A stretch of 64,000 nucleotides of DNA from Pomphorhynchus laevis (Eukaryota; Acanthocephala; Palaeacanthocephala; Echinorhynchida; Pomphorhynchidae), in contig WNNJ02003661.1 in assembly GCA_012934845.2 (NCBI GenBank), forward strand, positions 51,096 to 115,095. Direction: 5' to 3'. The first letter of the stretch is position 1; the number at the start of each line of letters is the position of its first letter. This document shows, one piece after another, positions 1-11,399 of this stretch. A program made the position numbers and the translations under genes. The notes under the pieces are model-generated. The model saw only the letters and a program-made list of their open reading frames with translations, ran no database searches and had not been told where the DNA came from.

Positions 1-29
1 TGTTAGCATAGTTATAATTTAAATCAAGT

Positions 30-447
30 TAAAATAAAAAATATTGAAATTTCAAATAATCGTCAGTTTTATGAATTGACTAATAAATAACAGACGTTTT
101 ATCAGAATAAGGTTTAGAGGTCATCAGGAGGAACTGCTATGCTATCAGGTTTCGGCCCATAACTCCTCTACCCAAAAGAATTTGTTCTCCTATAGAATAA
201 AAATTATTAGAGTTAAATACACATATATCATCAATATATCAAAACATGTATTTCATATCTTTATATAATTTAGATTTAATTTTTAAACAGTTATGACCAA
301 ATTCATAATTAAAGTCAGCTTTAATTGTGCTACTATTAGCTACCATCGGAACACATTTTATTTGTCTAAAAATAAATGTCCCTACTTTTAAATAATTTTG
401 ATCTATCAAAATATTTAAGGATTCTATTAATTCAATTTTATCCATAT
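30..447 (-). mobile_element. Penelope-like element (family A) fragment, rearranged
   Basis: The minus strand encodes a piece of reverse transcriptase (239-445) matching the family-A copies at 17.7-19.6 and 49.0-49.9 kb: the stretch before RT motif B, a decayed motif B (KCVPMVANSS where the better copies have KGVPMGGNSS), then the approach to the YIDD box. It is joined to the family's 3' non-coding tail (about 30-180), which carries the CCTGATGA and GAAACCTG boxes seen at 6.65 and 48.8 kb. The coding part has an internal deletion relative to those copies and is not functional. Confidence 0.8.
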
Positions 448-895
448 ATTAATATTTATTTGATGATATTATTGTTTATTTGATTAAATCATCTATTTTT
501 TAAACATTAACCCTATACAAAATAGAATTTCATGTTAACCTCAATGATCTATTTAATATCTGCTAAATCTAGATTTGTATAAAGCGTACTAATTCAAGTT
601 GATCCATATATTAATATTTATTTGATGACATTATTGTTTATTTGATTAAATCATCTATTTTTTTAAACATTAACCCTATACAAAATAGAATTTCATGTTA
701 ACCTCAATGATCTATTTAATATTTGCTAAATCTAGATTTGTATAAAGCGTACTAATTCAAGTTGATCCATATATTAATATTTATTTGATGACATTATTGT
801 TTATTTGATTAAATCAACTATTTTTTAAAAAATTAACCCTATACAAAATAGAATTTCATGTTAACCTCAATGATCTATTCATGTTAACCTCAATG
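443..895. repeat. Tandem repeat, about 163-bp unit, about 2.7 copies, partly PLE-derived
   Basis: The string starting ttaatatttatttgatga recurs at about 449, 611 and 774, so the period is 162-163 bp, with few differences between copies. Each full unit contains taaatctagatttgtataaa, the antisense of the STLYTNLDL motif of family-A Penelope-like RT. The array therefore amplified a scrap of that element. The last copy is truncated near 880-895. Confidence 0.85.
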
Positions 896-1614
896 ATCAG
901 ATCAATAAATCAGAGTGATAATATTTTTCAATGTTTGCTACTAAGTAAGGGATCCGATTTACACTTTAATATTAGTTCTTCTAAAGTACATAGATATTAG
1001 TCATGAAACTATAACAATGTTGAAATTTAATATGTTTTTGGAAAATATTCAAAATTCAACATTAAAATAAAACTATTGATATAAAGTAACTGTTCTTAGT
1101 TTTGACTTTTCAACTATAAAAATAATGAAAATAATTTAATCTGTTTCAGCTAAACTTTAAACGTATACGAATAGAATTTCATGTTAACCTTTCGTTAATT
1201 CTGATTTAAATAAATCAGAATTATCTTTTTCGAATTTCTCCCCTTTATAAAAATTTGTGGTGTTTCGTTTAAACCTTAAGTTTTGTTATCAAGTAATTTA
1301 ATCCAAGGCATTTTTTCTTACATTTCAATCTTTCTGTGCCGAATCTGATTACACACTTATTTGGAACAATTTCGTCAAATATTCAAAAAATTGAAAATGT
1401 CCTGATTTGATGATTAATTTTGCTGTTCTATCAAAAATACTTTTAGGTAAAAAAAATATTTAAATACTTTATTTAAATTTAATTAATTTTTTAAATCATT
1501 TAAATTTAAAGATATTCTTATCACGAGTTTTTCAAAAATTAAATTAATATGAAGTGTGACTCATTATTAAAATGTAAAAATTATATAGTTCTTTTTCTTC
1601 AGCGTTTGTTCTGT
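896..1614. other. AT-rich DNA without a recognisable gene
   Basis: No long reading frame or family motif was seen. A short piece of the 163-bp unit (tagaatttcatgttaacc) recurs near 1,165-1,185. Confidence 0.6.
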
Positions 1615-1845
1615 TTAGTTATGGAGTCCTCTTTTTCTGTATCCATTTGCTTCTATTGTTTGCGCGGAGAACGTGACCGTACTTTTGTAGTACTTACAAT
1701 TAACTTCTTTCGCGAAGTTAATTGAGATAGCATTTCATAATGTTGATGCGACTGGTTTTTTTCGGCTGCCTTGCCACGAAATCTATCGCTAACTTTCATG
1801 TTTCTCAGCATTGGCTTGGGACCGGACGTGGCGGAGCAAAAATTA
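1615..1845 (-). mobile_element. LINE 5'-end-like fragment (RTE-like)
   Basis: On the minus strand a GC-richer block starts with a ggtcccaagcc...tgctgagaaa motif. The same motif begins the blocks at 37.9 kb and, more loosely, 42.7 kb. Such GGTCCCAAGCC leaders are commonly found ahead of ORFs of RTE-like LINEs, whose 3' coding ends are present at 52.9 and 53.7 kb. A local 11-bp inverted repeat (caattaacttc / gaagttaattg) lies near 1,695-1,725. The LINE 5' assignment is inference from the shared leader; no ORF follows. Confidence 0.4.
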
Positions 1846-2831
1846 TATAGTTGTAGGTTTCAAACTAGTATTCAAAATTTAAAATAATCGTGTTTTTTTT
1901 TAAACTACTATATTTTTGTTTTTTTTTAAGTTATTGAATACACATTCTATTCGAGATTAAAATAAAAATATAACCAAGACTCTCGCATCTTATTAACGAA
2001 TATGACATTTACAATGGGATATATTTACAAAAGATGATTTATTTTTTAGATTTATAAAGGTCTTCAATCATAAACATTTAGGTTCTATATTGCCAATTCG
2101 AAATTGTTATGAAAACTTAATGCAATTAACAATATTAAATGTTTGTGTGTAATTCGTTGAATTTATTCTCTATTAATGAATGTTCTGCATAAGATTGATG
2201 CAAGCCAATATAAACGCAAATTGTTTGATATCAGAAATGTATTCAAATGATTCTTCTTTGAATTAGCTATTGGAATGTTGAAATATTCGACAATCTAATT
2301 TGTCAAATTATAGGTCACATGCTTTGATCGTATGAAATATAAACAAAGAAATACAGTGGAATGTTTTATTTTCTCATATTTGTTTGATAAGGATTGTGTT
2401 TTATCATGCAAATATGTCATTCTGCTAATTAATGTTTACATTTGATACAATTTCTTTTTTGATATAATTGGAAATAAAAGGAAATTGAGCAAACATTTTG
2501 GAATATCGAAAAACAGTGCGAGTGGTGTAATTTATATTAAAACTATTTTTCAGCTATTAAGGTAAGTAATGTATTAACAGGGTTTATTTGGATAAATTTA
2601 ATATTTTTTTTTTAAATTACAGCTTTTACAGTCAAAACAATTGGACTGCAAATTTTAATCGTTGGCATAAAACAATTTTAGCGATATTGAAACATAAATT
2701 TTGTTCTAATGATTTAATAAAATTTCACAAATATTGAAAAATAAATATCACTTCATTTTTTACGCTTTTCAATCCTTTCATATAATCATACTATTCATTA
2801 TATGAATAATATTATATATTATTTTATGTCT

Positions 2832-3030
2832 TATGGGGAAGCAGCGATTCGTGATGGATTGAAACATATTCTATATATAAATAGCTAATTACAGAATTGA
2901 AACCGAAACGTTTTCGGCTTCAATTATATAAATTGAAATGCGTTCAATTTTGAATGTGTTATGTATTTTCAATTTTAGAATTTGAAAACATAGAACGTGT
3001 TCCAATCTATCAATAATCGCTGCTTCCATA
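2832..3030. mobile_element. MITE-like foldback, about 200 bp with about 40-bp terminal inverted repeats
   Basis: The left end TATGGGGAAGCAGCGATT is mirrored at the right end as AATCGCTGCTTCCATA. The imperfect pairing continues inward for about 40 bp (TGATGGATTGAAAC against GTTCCAATCTATCA). The interior is AT-rich and non-coding. Outer TA dinucleotides would fit a TA target duplication of Tc1/mariner type, but that is only a suggestion. Confidence 0.75.
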
Positions 3031-3224
3031 AATATATCATTTCATAAAAACTTTCATGTTAAGTAAAATCATTTTCTTTAGTCTAAAATAAGTGTGCATA
3101 TATTGTTTATATTATTTATAAATAATATTTTGTTTATGATATTTGGTTTTTAAAGAAAATATTTACGATTTTAGTTATAGATATAGTTACAAATATAGAT
3201 TTAGCAGATATCTAGATTTAATAC

Positions 3225-3600
3225 TGGTATAAAACACTATTTCAGTATTAATTCAACAAAAGAATTTTTAGAACAGACAAAAGGAATAAATTTTCAAAAT
3301 ATAAATACATTCGATTTTAGTACGCTTTATACAAATCTAGATTTAGTAGATATAGAGCAATAACATGATAACATAGCAGTTCTTTCTGATTACTTCTAAT
3401 CCTTATTCTTATACATCGCCTTTGATTTATTAGTCAATTCATAAAAATTGACTTTTATTTTAAATTTCAATTTTTAATTTTAACGTGATATGAATTAAAT
3501 AAAATCTTATGTAACAATTATTTATTATATATTATTTAATTATTTATTATTTAATTATTTATTTTATTTATCATTATTTTTTATTTATAAATAATTTAAA
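3225..3600 (+). mobile_element. Penelope-like family A, internally deleted copy
   Basis: Plus-strand sequence encodes a short RT piece around motif A (TKEFLEQTKGINFQNINT then FSTLYTNLDL) and jumps directly to the 3' non-coding tail (ataacatgataacatagcag and onwards). The same abrupt junction occurs in the copy ending near 8,450, so both descend from one deletion derivative that was itself copied. Confidence 0.75.
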
Positions 3601-3741
3601 TAATAAATAAATAAATAGTTAATAAATTAATCTGATTTTTTCGCTATTTCTATAAATATCGATTTTATTTATAAAAATTGATTCATTTCTAGGTGTGCGT
3701 TAGAGAAAAAATAGCTACAGTCATAATTGGTTCTAAATTAA

Positions 3742-3925
3742 ATGCTGATAGCAAAGAAGTTATTACAAGCACGTGCTATATCAAAATCTATGCTAGCCGA
3801 TGCTAAAAGAGAGAAACGTTCTTTTATAAACATATATTACAGTGGGGACACAGAAGACGCTGTAGAATATCATTTTAGAAGATCGCTAGAGAAGTTAAAT
3901 AATGCATCTTTAAAAAAGCGTTCCA
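3742..3925 (+). CDS. Candidate exon of an unidentified plus-strand host gene
   Basis: An open frame from ATG at 3,742 encodes a Lys/Arg/Ala-rich segment (AKKLLQARAISKSMLADAK, then INIYYSGDTEDAVEYHFRRS). The exon can end at 3,925 before GTATGT, leaving one base of a codon. The candidate exon at 10,085 begins with two bases of a codon, so the two are phase-compatible (codon ATT). The ATG follows an in-frame TAA, so this could be the first coding exon; an upstream acceptor (tttctag near 3,692) leads into another frame and fits less well. No family recognised. Confidence 0.4.
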
Positions 3926-4104
3926 GTATGTAAGGCCCTTTAAAATATTTCTTTATTGTTAGATAATAATATATTTTTAATTATTAATAACCGATTATTA
4001 AATACCTATAATATTTGAATTATTAAATATATAGTCATACCTTTTAAATTGTATGTTTTAAATTTTCTAGTGTTTTGTATTTGCATTTTATTAATATTTT
4101 ACTA

Positions 4105-4260
4105 ATCAAATCCGCTAACTGAGTCTACGTATTGTTATATAATTATAAAATAAACAAAACATAATAATGCTAAATCAAAATTTAATAATTAAATAATAAA
4201 ATAAATAATTGTTATAAGATTTTTTATAATTTATATCAAGTTAAAATAAAAATTATAACC
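4105..4260 (-). mobile_element. Solo 3'-terminal piece of Penelope-like family A
   Basis: Contains the conserved outermost segment of family A (ctaactgagtctacgtatt, then cataataatgctaaatcaaa) and the adjoining AT-rich tail. The same string recurs at about 6,435 and, with changes, at 46,648, 46,890 and 48,590. Here it stands without coding sequence. Confidence 0.65.
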
Positions 4261-4479
4261 AGTAAGTTTTTCTTCTTTAGGAAATTTGTAAGTTGTATGT
4301 TATTATCTTGTAAGTAAGTTGTTATAATCAAGACAATTGTTTTTCAAGACAATCCGTACTTTAAACAATTGTGTGTTTAAGCTCTTAATTTTTTATTAAT
4401 ATTATAATATTATTAATATTAATGATATTAAAGAGGTATTATCTTATATTTTCAAATATGGTATTATTTCGGACTGATT

Positions 4480-4625
4480 AAACTCTGCAAAAGTAATTTT
4501 TATTCCTAAAGGTAAGAATTTTATATTTAAGGAACGTCTTCATTATCTATCACTCATTTCTACGCTAGCGAAATTTTTGAAATATAATTTCAAGAATAGC
4601 TTTGATAGGATAATGTGAATACGTT
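4480..4625 (+). mobile_element. Possible decayed LINE reverse transcriptase scrap
   Basis: One plus-strand frame reads KVIFIPKGKNFIFKERLHYL then SLISTLAKFLKYNFKNSF. This resembles the RT segment 'VIFIPKPGK...YRPISLLS...KLLE' of jockey/I/R1-type LINEs. It is short, and I would not defend a clade. Confidence 0.3.
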
Positions 4626-4689
4626 TAATGATTTCATTGAACTAAATAAATTTGATATATATGCTAAAGGTAGCTACACAAATGCTTTA

Positions 4690-5320
4690 ATGTAAATAAA
4701 TTCATCCTAAATACTCTAAATTCACATAGTTATCTTTGTGTACATGCATACAACTTGATTTGTAAAGAGCGTTCGTATTGATAAGATCACAACACGAAAT
4801 TGGAAAAGCTTCCGATGTTGATAAGATCATCCAGAATTTGAGTTCAGCACGAACTTGTGCCTTTGTATCATCTAGTTTTGATGCATCGCCATTCGCATTT
4901 TGACAAGAGATACTATTAAAGGATTCACCATCGGACGCGTAAGTTCGAGTACTACGATTATATATTCGTCTCGATCGAAATATCTTAGATCGGTAAACTA
5001 TCATAATGTCTCCGCGTTTTAAGCAAAATGAACAATCAGCATCCCGTGCTGTACAACAATTACGTATATGCATAGCTCCACAACAAAAGTAGCACATTTT
5101 TTGTTGAACTTATGAACTACATTAATAGATTCCTCATTATCTGAAATAATATCAATATCAGTATTTGGTTTCAAACTTTTGGTCTCTTTCATGACATTTA
5201 CTGCGAATTAGGATGTGTCCATATTCGTTTGATTGAGTAAGAGCTGCTTCAATTGTTCGAGTAACTTGATACACTTTATCTTTATCAATGCACTCGGTTT
5301 AAATTATGCACTGACGAATT
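4690..5320 (-). mobile_element. LTR retrotransposon fossil: gag nucleocapsid region (Ty3-like)
   Basis: The minus strand encodes paired zinc-knuckle-like cysteines (CYFCCGAMHIRNCC, then DADCSFCLKRGD) followed by sequence of the kind that joins gag to protease in Ty3-type elements. Only a fragment is present. It is broken and looks old. No LTRs were found next to it. Confidence 0.5.
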
Positions 5321-5334
5321 TCGTTCTATTGCAA

Positions 5335-5560
5335 TCCAATCATAGTATGATAAATTTATTTTGAGTGGCAAATGCGTATCAACGGCGCGCTTACAAGCCA
5401 ACTAATAATAATTTAACAGACGAATTCAGTGTGTATGCTCAGTCCATTCGTTAATATTGTTCGTTCAATCCGTTCGTTCAGCCGTTTGTTCAGCCGTTCG
5501 TTCACACGGTTCATTCACACCGTCCATTTAGACCATTCGTTTAGACCGTTCGTTGTTAAG
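5335..5560. repeat. Degenerate 13-bp minisatellite with conserved flank
   Basis: Contains diverged copies of gttcgttcagacc, the complement of the 13-bp unit at 38.05-38.8 kb. The flank (gagtggcaaatgcgt, then gcgcgcttacaagcc) matches, inverted, the right flank of that array (38,905-38,960). The two loci therefore belong to one longer dispersed repeat. It abuts the LTR-element fossil, which may be its source. Confidence 0.7.
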
Positions 5561-6430
5561 TACTTATAATTGTAAGTAGGTTATAACAAAATAATTTTTG
5601 GACCCGAATAATTAATTAATTCATAATAAATGAATCGTGAATAAGAATATCCCGCATTTGCGAAAACTAAATGTCCTTTAAAAGAGATGGATATAAAGCT
5701 TTGAAAATCAAAGATAAAATTTGTTTTAGTTTTTGATTTGTCTATCTAAACTTGGATACAATTTTAAAGTTACTGTCGGGAACGGACCGTATATTATAAC
5801 AGTGTTTATTCTGTTATATCCATTTATAAGCATTTATAAGCATTTGTAAATGCTTATATTTTTAATTTGTATAATAAATGTAAAAACTTTAATTTAAAAA
5901 AGTCTGAATTAAAAAAATCTGAATAAAATAATCTGAAATATAGAAAATCTTGAGATTAAGATATTAACATTTGTGGGCATATATTTGTGGACATATATTT
6001 ATTTTAAAGAACAATTTTTATATTTTGAACTGATTATATCTGTAAACTGAGTGTATATTAGAGTGTATTTCTTTATATTAGAGTGTATCAAAAGAAATTG
6101 CTATAGTATCAAGTTTCATCCCCTATCCATGGACCCAACATATCAGCGCGGTCGATTTATAATGCATTTCTACTGATTACCCAGTGCACATTGGCAATAA
6201 ATAGAGAATATCAAAGATTTATACTTATACATCACTAACTTCGTTGTCATTCTCTCCTACAATACTTGTCACGCTAATGACGTATTTCCTCTAATGAAAT
6301 TTGATTATATCTTATTCTAATACAAAGCATATTGTATATTAAATATCTATATTAATAATCAATTAATACAGATATTTGTTGAGTAAAAATATAGATAATT
6401 AATGTATTAATTATTATCTATATTAATTAT
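5560..6430. other. AT-rich DNA without a recognisable gene
   Basis: No coding potential seen. The stretch 6,120-6,300 (ggacccaacatatcagcgcggtc, a variant of the family-A tail, split here as two strings: ggacccaacatatc and agcgcggtc) carries a worn piece of the Penelope-like 3' end. Confidence 0.5.
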
Positions 6431-7330
6431 CAATTAATTAAATCAGCTAACTGAGTCTACGTATTTAATATAATTATAAAATAAACAAAACATAATAATG
6501 CTAAATCAAAATTTAATAATTAAATAATAAAATTAATAATTGTTTTTAGATTTTCTATAATTTATATCAAGTTAAAATAAAAAATAAAATTTAAAATAAA
6601 CGTCATTTTTATGAATTGACTAATAAATAACAGACGTTGTATCAGAATAAGAATTAGAGGTCATCAGGAGGAACTGCTATGCTATCAGGTTTCGGCCCCT
6701 AACTCCTCTACCCAACATAGCAGCGGGGCCAAATACATGCTAATGATGTATTTCCTCTGAAATAACTATCTAGTATCTTATTCTAATGCAAAGTATATTA
6801 TTTATTATCCATCCATAAAAATTTGCCACTTAAGAGTTTAAATTTATTCTTTATATTATTGTGTTGATTTATATATTTTACTATTTTCTGCTTGATGTTA
6901 TTTTTATAGTAACCTAGTTTAAAATATGTATCTATTAAATTATTTAAATGATTTTGAAGAAAGCCAATATCATTACATATTATTGCAATTCTTAAAATTT
7001 CATTATTTAATGTATTATATTTTATATTATATGGTATGCATGAATGCTCATGCAAAAATATGTTTCTTGTAAATTTAAATATGTCATCTTTACGATATAA
7101 ATTAATAGTAGTTTTAGTTAATGTTAATTTAATGTTCATATCTAGATATACACCTTCTTTATCATTAATATTGGTTTTGTTAAGAATAAGGCTTTCTGGA
7201 TAAATGTGCTCACTAATTGAATAAAAATTATTAGAATTAAATACACATATATCATCAATGTATCGAAACATATATTTCATATATTTATATTGTTTAGATT
7301 TAGTTTTTACACAGTTATGAACAAATTCAT
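6430..7330 (-). mobile_element. Penelope-like family A, 3' part with complete tail
   Basis: The minus-strand ORF (6,798-7,280) runs from the catalytic YIDD box to the family C terminus KFKLLSGKFLWMDNK. It is followed by about 350 bp of 3' non-coding tail ending at the ctaactgagtctacg string. The copy is 5'-truncated just upstream of the YIDD region. A partial duplicate of the coding sequence (7,325-7,440) follows, then unrelated AT-rich DNA. Confidence 0.85.
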
Positions 7331-7639
7331 ATTTTTTGTAAATTTGAATGTGCCATCTTTACGATATAAATTAATAGTAGTTTTAGTTAATGTTATTTTA
7401 ATGTTCATATCTAGATATACACCATGCATGAATGCTGATGAAAAAAATATTTTTAATAGTTATAATTAAAAATTAAAACTGAATGAATCGACTATCTTAT
7501 TTCCTCTTATGAAATTTGATTATCAAGTTTAATATTTAATAATATTATTCTAATATTATTTATTATAATAAATAATAATATAATAATAAATCTTATAATA
7601 ATATAAGATTTATGTAATCAAATTAATTTTATAAAATTA

Positions 7640-8640
7640 ATAAAGATATGTATAAAGAACTTAAGAAAGCTGCTATCAAAAGGGTATAAATATAGATTAA
7701 ATAACAACAACGACAAAAATAAAATTTACAGTTCGTTATATAATAACTTAAATGATTACTTTAGTAAGCTGATTAATAGTGAAAGCTCGAATATATCTAA
7801 GATAAAAATTTGGAAAGATTATATATTTGATAAAATTAAAAATAAAATGAAAATAACAAACAATTATAAAAGAAAAGATAAAATTAATTAAGATATGTAT
7901 AAAGAACTTACTAAATTAAAGGATAACTATATAATAACAACTATTGATAAAGCTAGTAATAACTTTGTCTTCATATGCAAAAAGCTTTTTTATGATATAC
8001 TAATGAAAGAGGTTAATTCTAATGATTTAAATGTAAATCCAACATATGAACGTAGTGAGTTGAGTTTAGAAACAATTATTACAAGTCACTGTTCTATAAT
8101 GGATAAAAAGGGTATAAAGGTTGAATTAGATAATAAAACTATACCTATATTATATTGGAATCCTAAATTACATAAAAATTCAATAAAACCTAGGTTCATA
8201 TGTAGTGCGTTTAAATGTACATTAAAACCACTTTCTGTCTATATGAATAAAATACTTAAAGTAATTAAAGCACATTTTAAAAAATATTGCAAGTTAATCG
8301 AAATTAATACTGGTATAAAACACTATTTCAGTATTAATTCTACAAAAGAATTTTTAGAACAGACAAAAGGAATAAATTTTCAAAATATAAATACATACGA
8401 TTTTTTATTACGCTTTATGCAAATCTAGGTTTAGTAGATATAGGGCAATAACATGATAACATAGCAGTTCTTTCTGATTACTTCTAATCCTTATTCTTAT
8501 ACATCGCCTTTGATTTATTAGTCAATTCATAAAAATTTAAATGTACATTTAAATTTCAATTTTTAATTTTAACGTGATATGAATTAAATAAAATCTTATG
8601 TAACAATTATTTATTATATATTATTTAGATAGATTCATCG
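7640..8640 (+). mobile_element. Penelope-like family A, internally deleted copy
   Basis: Plus-strand frames cover the N-terminal RT region (LSKGYKYRLNNNNDKNKIYN) and an ORF at 7,895-8,428 with TTIDKASNNFVFICKKL, the PKLHK...RFI motif and the start of motif A. It then jumps into the 3' tail at about 8,440, as in the 3.2-kb copy. It lacks motifs B and C and so cannot encode an active RT. Confidence 0.85.
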
Positions 8641-8694
8641 ATTATGTCAATAACCTCGGTTCTTTAAAATTTACAACATCATTTTCTGTTCCCG

Positions 8695-9475
8695 CGAACT
8701 TATATATAAATACATACAATTTTAGTACGCTTTATACAAATCTAGGTTTAGTAGATATTAAAGAAGCGTTAGTAAAATTAATTAATCTTATATTCGGAAA
8801 AAGATATACATATATATGTTATAATAATTATAACGCCTATCAAACAAAAATTAAACCATCAAATGAATATAAATATATGGATAAAATTGAATTAATAAAA
8901 TCCTTAAATATTTTGATAAATCAAAATTATTTAAAATTATTTATCTATATTTAGAAAATATTTGGAAAATGTTTATGGATGGATAATAAATAATATACTT
9001 TATTACAATATAACACTATATAATCAAATTTCATCAGAGGAAATACGTCCTTAACACGTATTTGGCCTCGCTGATATGCTGGGTAAAGGAGTTAGTGGCC
9101 GAAACATGATCGCATAGCATTTCCTCCTGATGACTTCTAATCCTCATTCTGATACAAAATCTGTTATTTATTAGCCAATTCATAACAATTGACTTTTTTA
9201 CGTCGTTACCGCGTATTTGGTCCGCCGCTATGTTGGGTCGAGGAATATAAGCAAAAACCTGTTAACATAGCAGTTCCTCCTAATGATCACTAAACACTGA
9301 TAACGATGATTGTCAAGTTCCTCCAGATGACCTCAAATCCTTATTCTTATACATCGTCCGTTATTTATTAGTCAATTCATAAAAATTGACTTTTATTTTA
9401 AATTTCAATTTTTATTTTAACTTGATATAAATATTATTTATACAAAATATTTATATTTATATAAATATTTAAGCA
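8695..9475 (+). mobile_element. Penelope-like family A, fragment with 3' tail
   Basis: Plus-strand RT sequence resumes at motif A (TLYTNL...DIKEALVKLINLIF), passes the MDKIELIKSLNILINQNYLK segment, then is deleted to the extreme C terminus (MFMDG) and 3' tail. Two successive copies of the tail follow (boxes near 9,090-9,115 and 9,235-9,340). Confidence 0.75.
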
Positions 9476-9509
9476 ATTTTTGCTTAGTATCGGTCGTTAC
9501 AAAGCCAAA

Positions 9510-9805
9510 AAGATGGTTGCTTGATAATAGATGGTATCGTCTATAGGGTAGATTGTAGTGAATGTCTCAGTATGTATGTTGGATAAGCTGGTCGAACTCT
9601 CAGAACGAGATTAGCTAAGCATAGAAGGGCGCTCACAACATCAGCGCATCTGGCATTAGCTGATCATGCATTGGAGACAAAACAATAAATATATTTCGTA
9701 AATCTTAGATTTTATGTACAGAACCTAATCTGAATCGCCGACTGATTTTGGAGGCTGTGGCAATAAAAATATTAGATCCAGATTTGAACAAAATGATTTC
9801 CTGTT
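9510..9805 (+). mobile_element. GIY-YIG endonuclease remnant of a second Penelope-like family
   Basis: One plus-strand frame reads IDGIVYRVDCSECLSMYVG, then GRTLRTRLAKHRRAL and ALADHAL. This is the GIVY...C..C...YVG...R...H core of C-terminal GIY-YIG nucleases in Penelope/Poseidon/Neptune-type elements. A second frame continues with NLNRRLILEAVAIKILDPDL, the usual segment after it. Family A copies lack any such domain, so this is a different element. It is broken. Confidence 0.65.
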
Positions 9806-10084
9806 ACATACACTTAATCATGTTGCTTTGTAATATTTTGTTGTTTCAGATTATTCTTCTTGAAAATGTTCCCTGCTAGGGATCGAACTATTGAAGAAAT
9901 GTTTAATTTCCTTATTGCTGGGAAAGGCTTTTCGATTTAATATTTAATATAAATATTTATATTTGGTCAAAACAAATTTATTTTCATCCTTTATCTAACA
10001 AAAATATCTCGAGAACAGAATTGTTCTAAGAACAGTTCATACTTTCGGTGACTTTTAAACCTTTAACTTTTCTATTTTTATAAG

Positions 10085-10393
10085 TTTCAACATTAACCGA
10101 CATTGAAAACGAACAGTGGTATCCAGAAGAAGGACATAAAAGTAAAATTTCACGTACTAACGATTACTTTGAAGATGATTTCAAGCTGCAGCCAACTGAT
10201 GTTCATAAGATAACGCCAGAGAAATTTGGAAATGAAACACAGTTTTACGATAAACACAAAAGTTTTATTATCCCCGACCATAGTTCATCAATGATGTTCT
10301 TCGCCGTAAATAGATCAACAACTAAATTCTATGATAGTATAGAGATTCCGACTTCGATTTCACCATGTAGTGATTTTGTTTGCAGCTCAATCA
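10085..10393 (+). CDS. Candidate internal exon of an unidentified plus-strand host gene
   Basis: A 103-codon open frame is bounded by an acceptor (tttttataag) and a strong donor (GTAAGT at 10,394). It encodes STLTDIENEQWYPEEGHKS ... FEDDFKLQPTDVHKITPEKF ... FYDKHKSFIIPDHSSSMMFF ... SISPCSDFVCSSIS. Composition is less AT-biased than its surroundings and rich in charged residues, unlike TE scraps nearby. The start phase fits the exon ending at 3,925. No homolog recognised. If real, the gene runs toward the 3' end of the minus-strand ABCA gene (convergent). Confidence 0.5.
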
Positions 10394-10739
10394 GTAAGTT
10401 ATTATTTACGCTAATTAAATTAATCGACATTTTATCACTTTATTTTATTTACTTTATTTACAATTTACTTTATCAATTTACTTTATCAATTTACTTTATA
10501 ATATTATTATCTTTATCATGGCTGTGTGACAAATCAGTTCGGGAGAATATATGAAATAATCATTTTATTACAAAATTGAACCTATTATTCAATTAAGTGT
10601 CATAAATTGAACTATTTCATTCATAGTAATGAAACGATAATTAACGTAATTTAATGACAATACCATTATAAAGACATGGATATATTTAATTCAATAATTT
10701 ATAGCGTCGCTAAATTTATTCTAGATAAGCACTTATGAC

Positions 10740-10845
10740 AAAACAAAACCCTGATGATTATACCATATTTAAGGTATAATCATCATGTATACAAAATATA
10801 TAAGGTATAATCGTGTTGATTATACCTTATATATAATTATACCTA
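10740..10845. repeat. Twin perfect hairpins
   Basis: gatgattatacc / ggtataatcatc form a 12-bp stem near 10,752-10,783. A second stem, aaggtataatc / gattatacctt, follows at about 10,802-10,830. Both share the GGTATAATC core, so the segment is a duplicated foldback. Function unknown. Confidence 0.7.
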
Positions 10846-11004
10846 CGTCGAGGCAAAGTGATTATCAACCAATCGGCGTATTAATGTACCGAGAAGAAAT
10901 TCTAAACATTTTAATCGTCTTTGAATAAACAAATAGTAACAGAGGTAGAAAATATGTTTTTATTTTTTGTTATGGTCTGTCGCAAGCATTTTAAAAACCC
11001 ATTA

Positions 11005-11240
11005 GTGTCTTATTATGTAAGAAAGGTTGGGAACAATAGTTCTATACCAACAAAAAACCATTGTTTGCGCACTAATACATTATTTAGATATGTGAAAATC
11101 CGAATATAATTAATATATTTAATCTTATATCCGAATATAAGATTAATTAATTTTTCTAATGCATCTTTAATATCTGCTAAATCTAGATTTGTATAAAGCG
11201 TACTAAAATCGTACGTATTAAAATCTTTCAATCTTAGACT
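11005..11240 (-). mobile_element. Penelope-like, diverged relative of family A (motif-A region)
   Basis: The minus strand encodes NTYDFSTLYTNLDLADIKDA and KLINLIFGYK, then YLNNVLVRKQWFFVGIE. The first part matches family A closely. The last part differs from it (family A has a longer asparagine/lysine stretch here) and resembles a related Penelope-like subfamily. Fragment only. Confidence 0.65.
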
Positions 11241-11399
11241 TATCAATCTTGATAAGTCTAAGTCTGATAGACTAATATTTGAATACTAACTTTAATATTT
11301 CGATAAGTCTTATATATTGCGATTGATTTGGCTCTCGGCTGGGATCCGCTCTGAACTCATGATAATATTTATTTTTATAATAACTACCAGCAATAAGTC

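Noticed and set aside
9050-9130. Hammerhead at the Penelope-like tail near 9.1 kb
   Set aside because: CTGATGA and GAAA boxes are present, but GAAA comes first and only about 22 nt separate them; stems I and III cannot both form.
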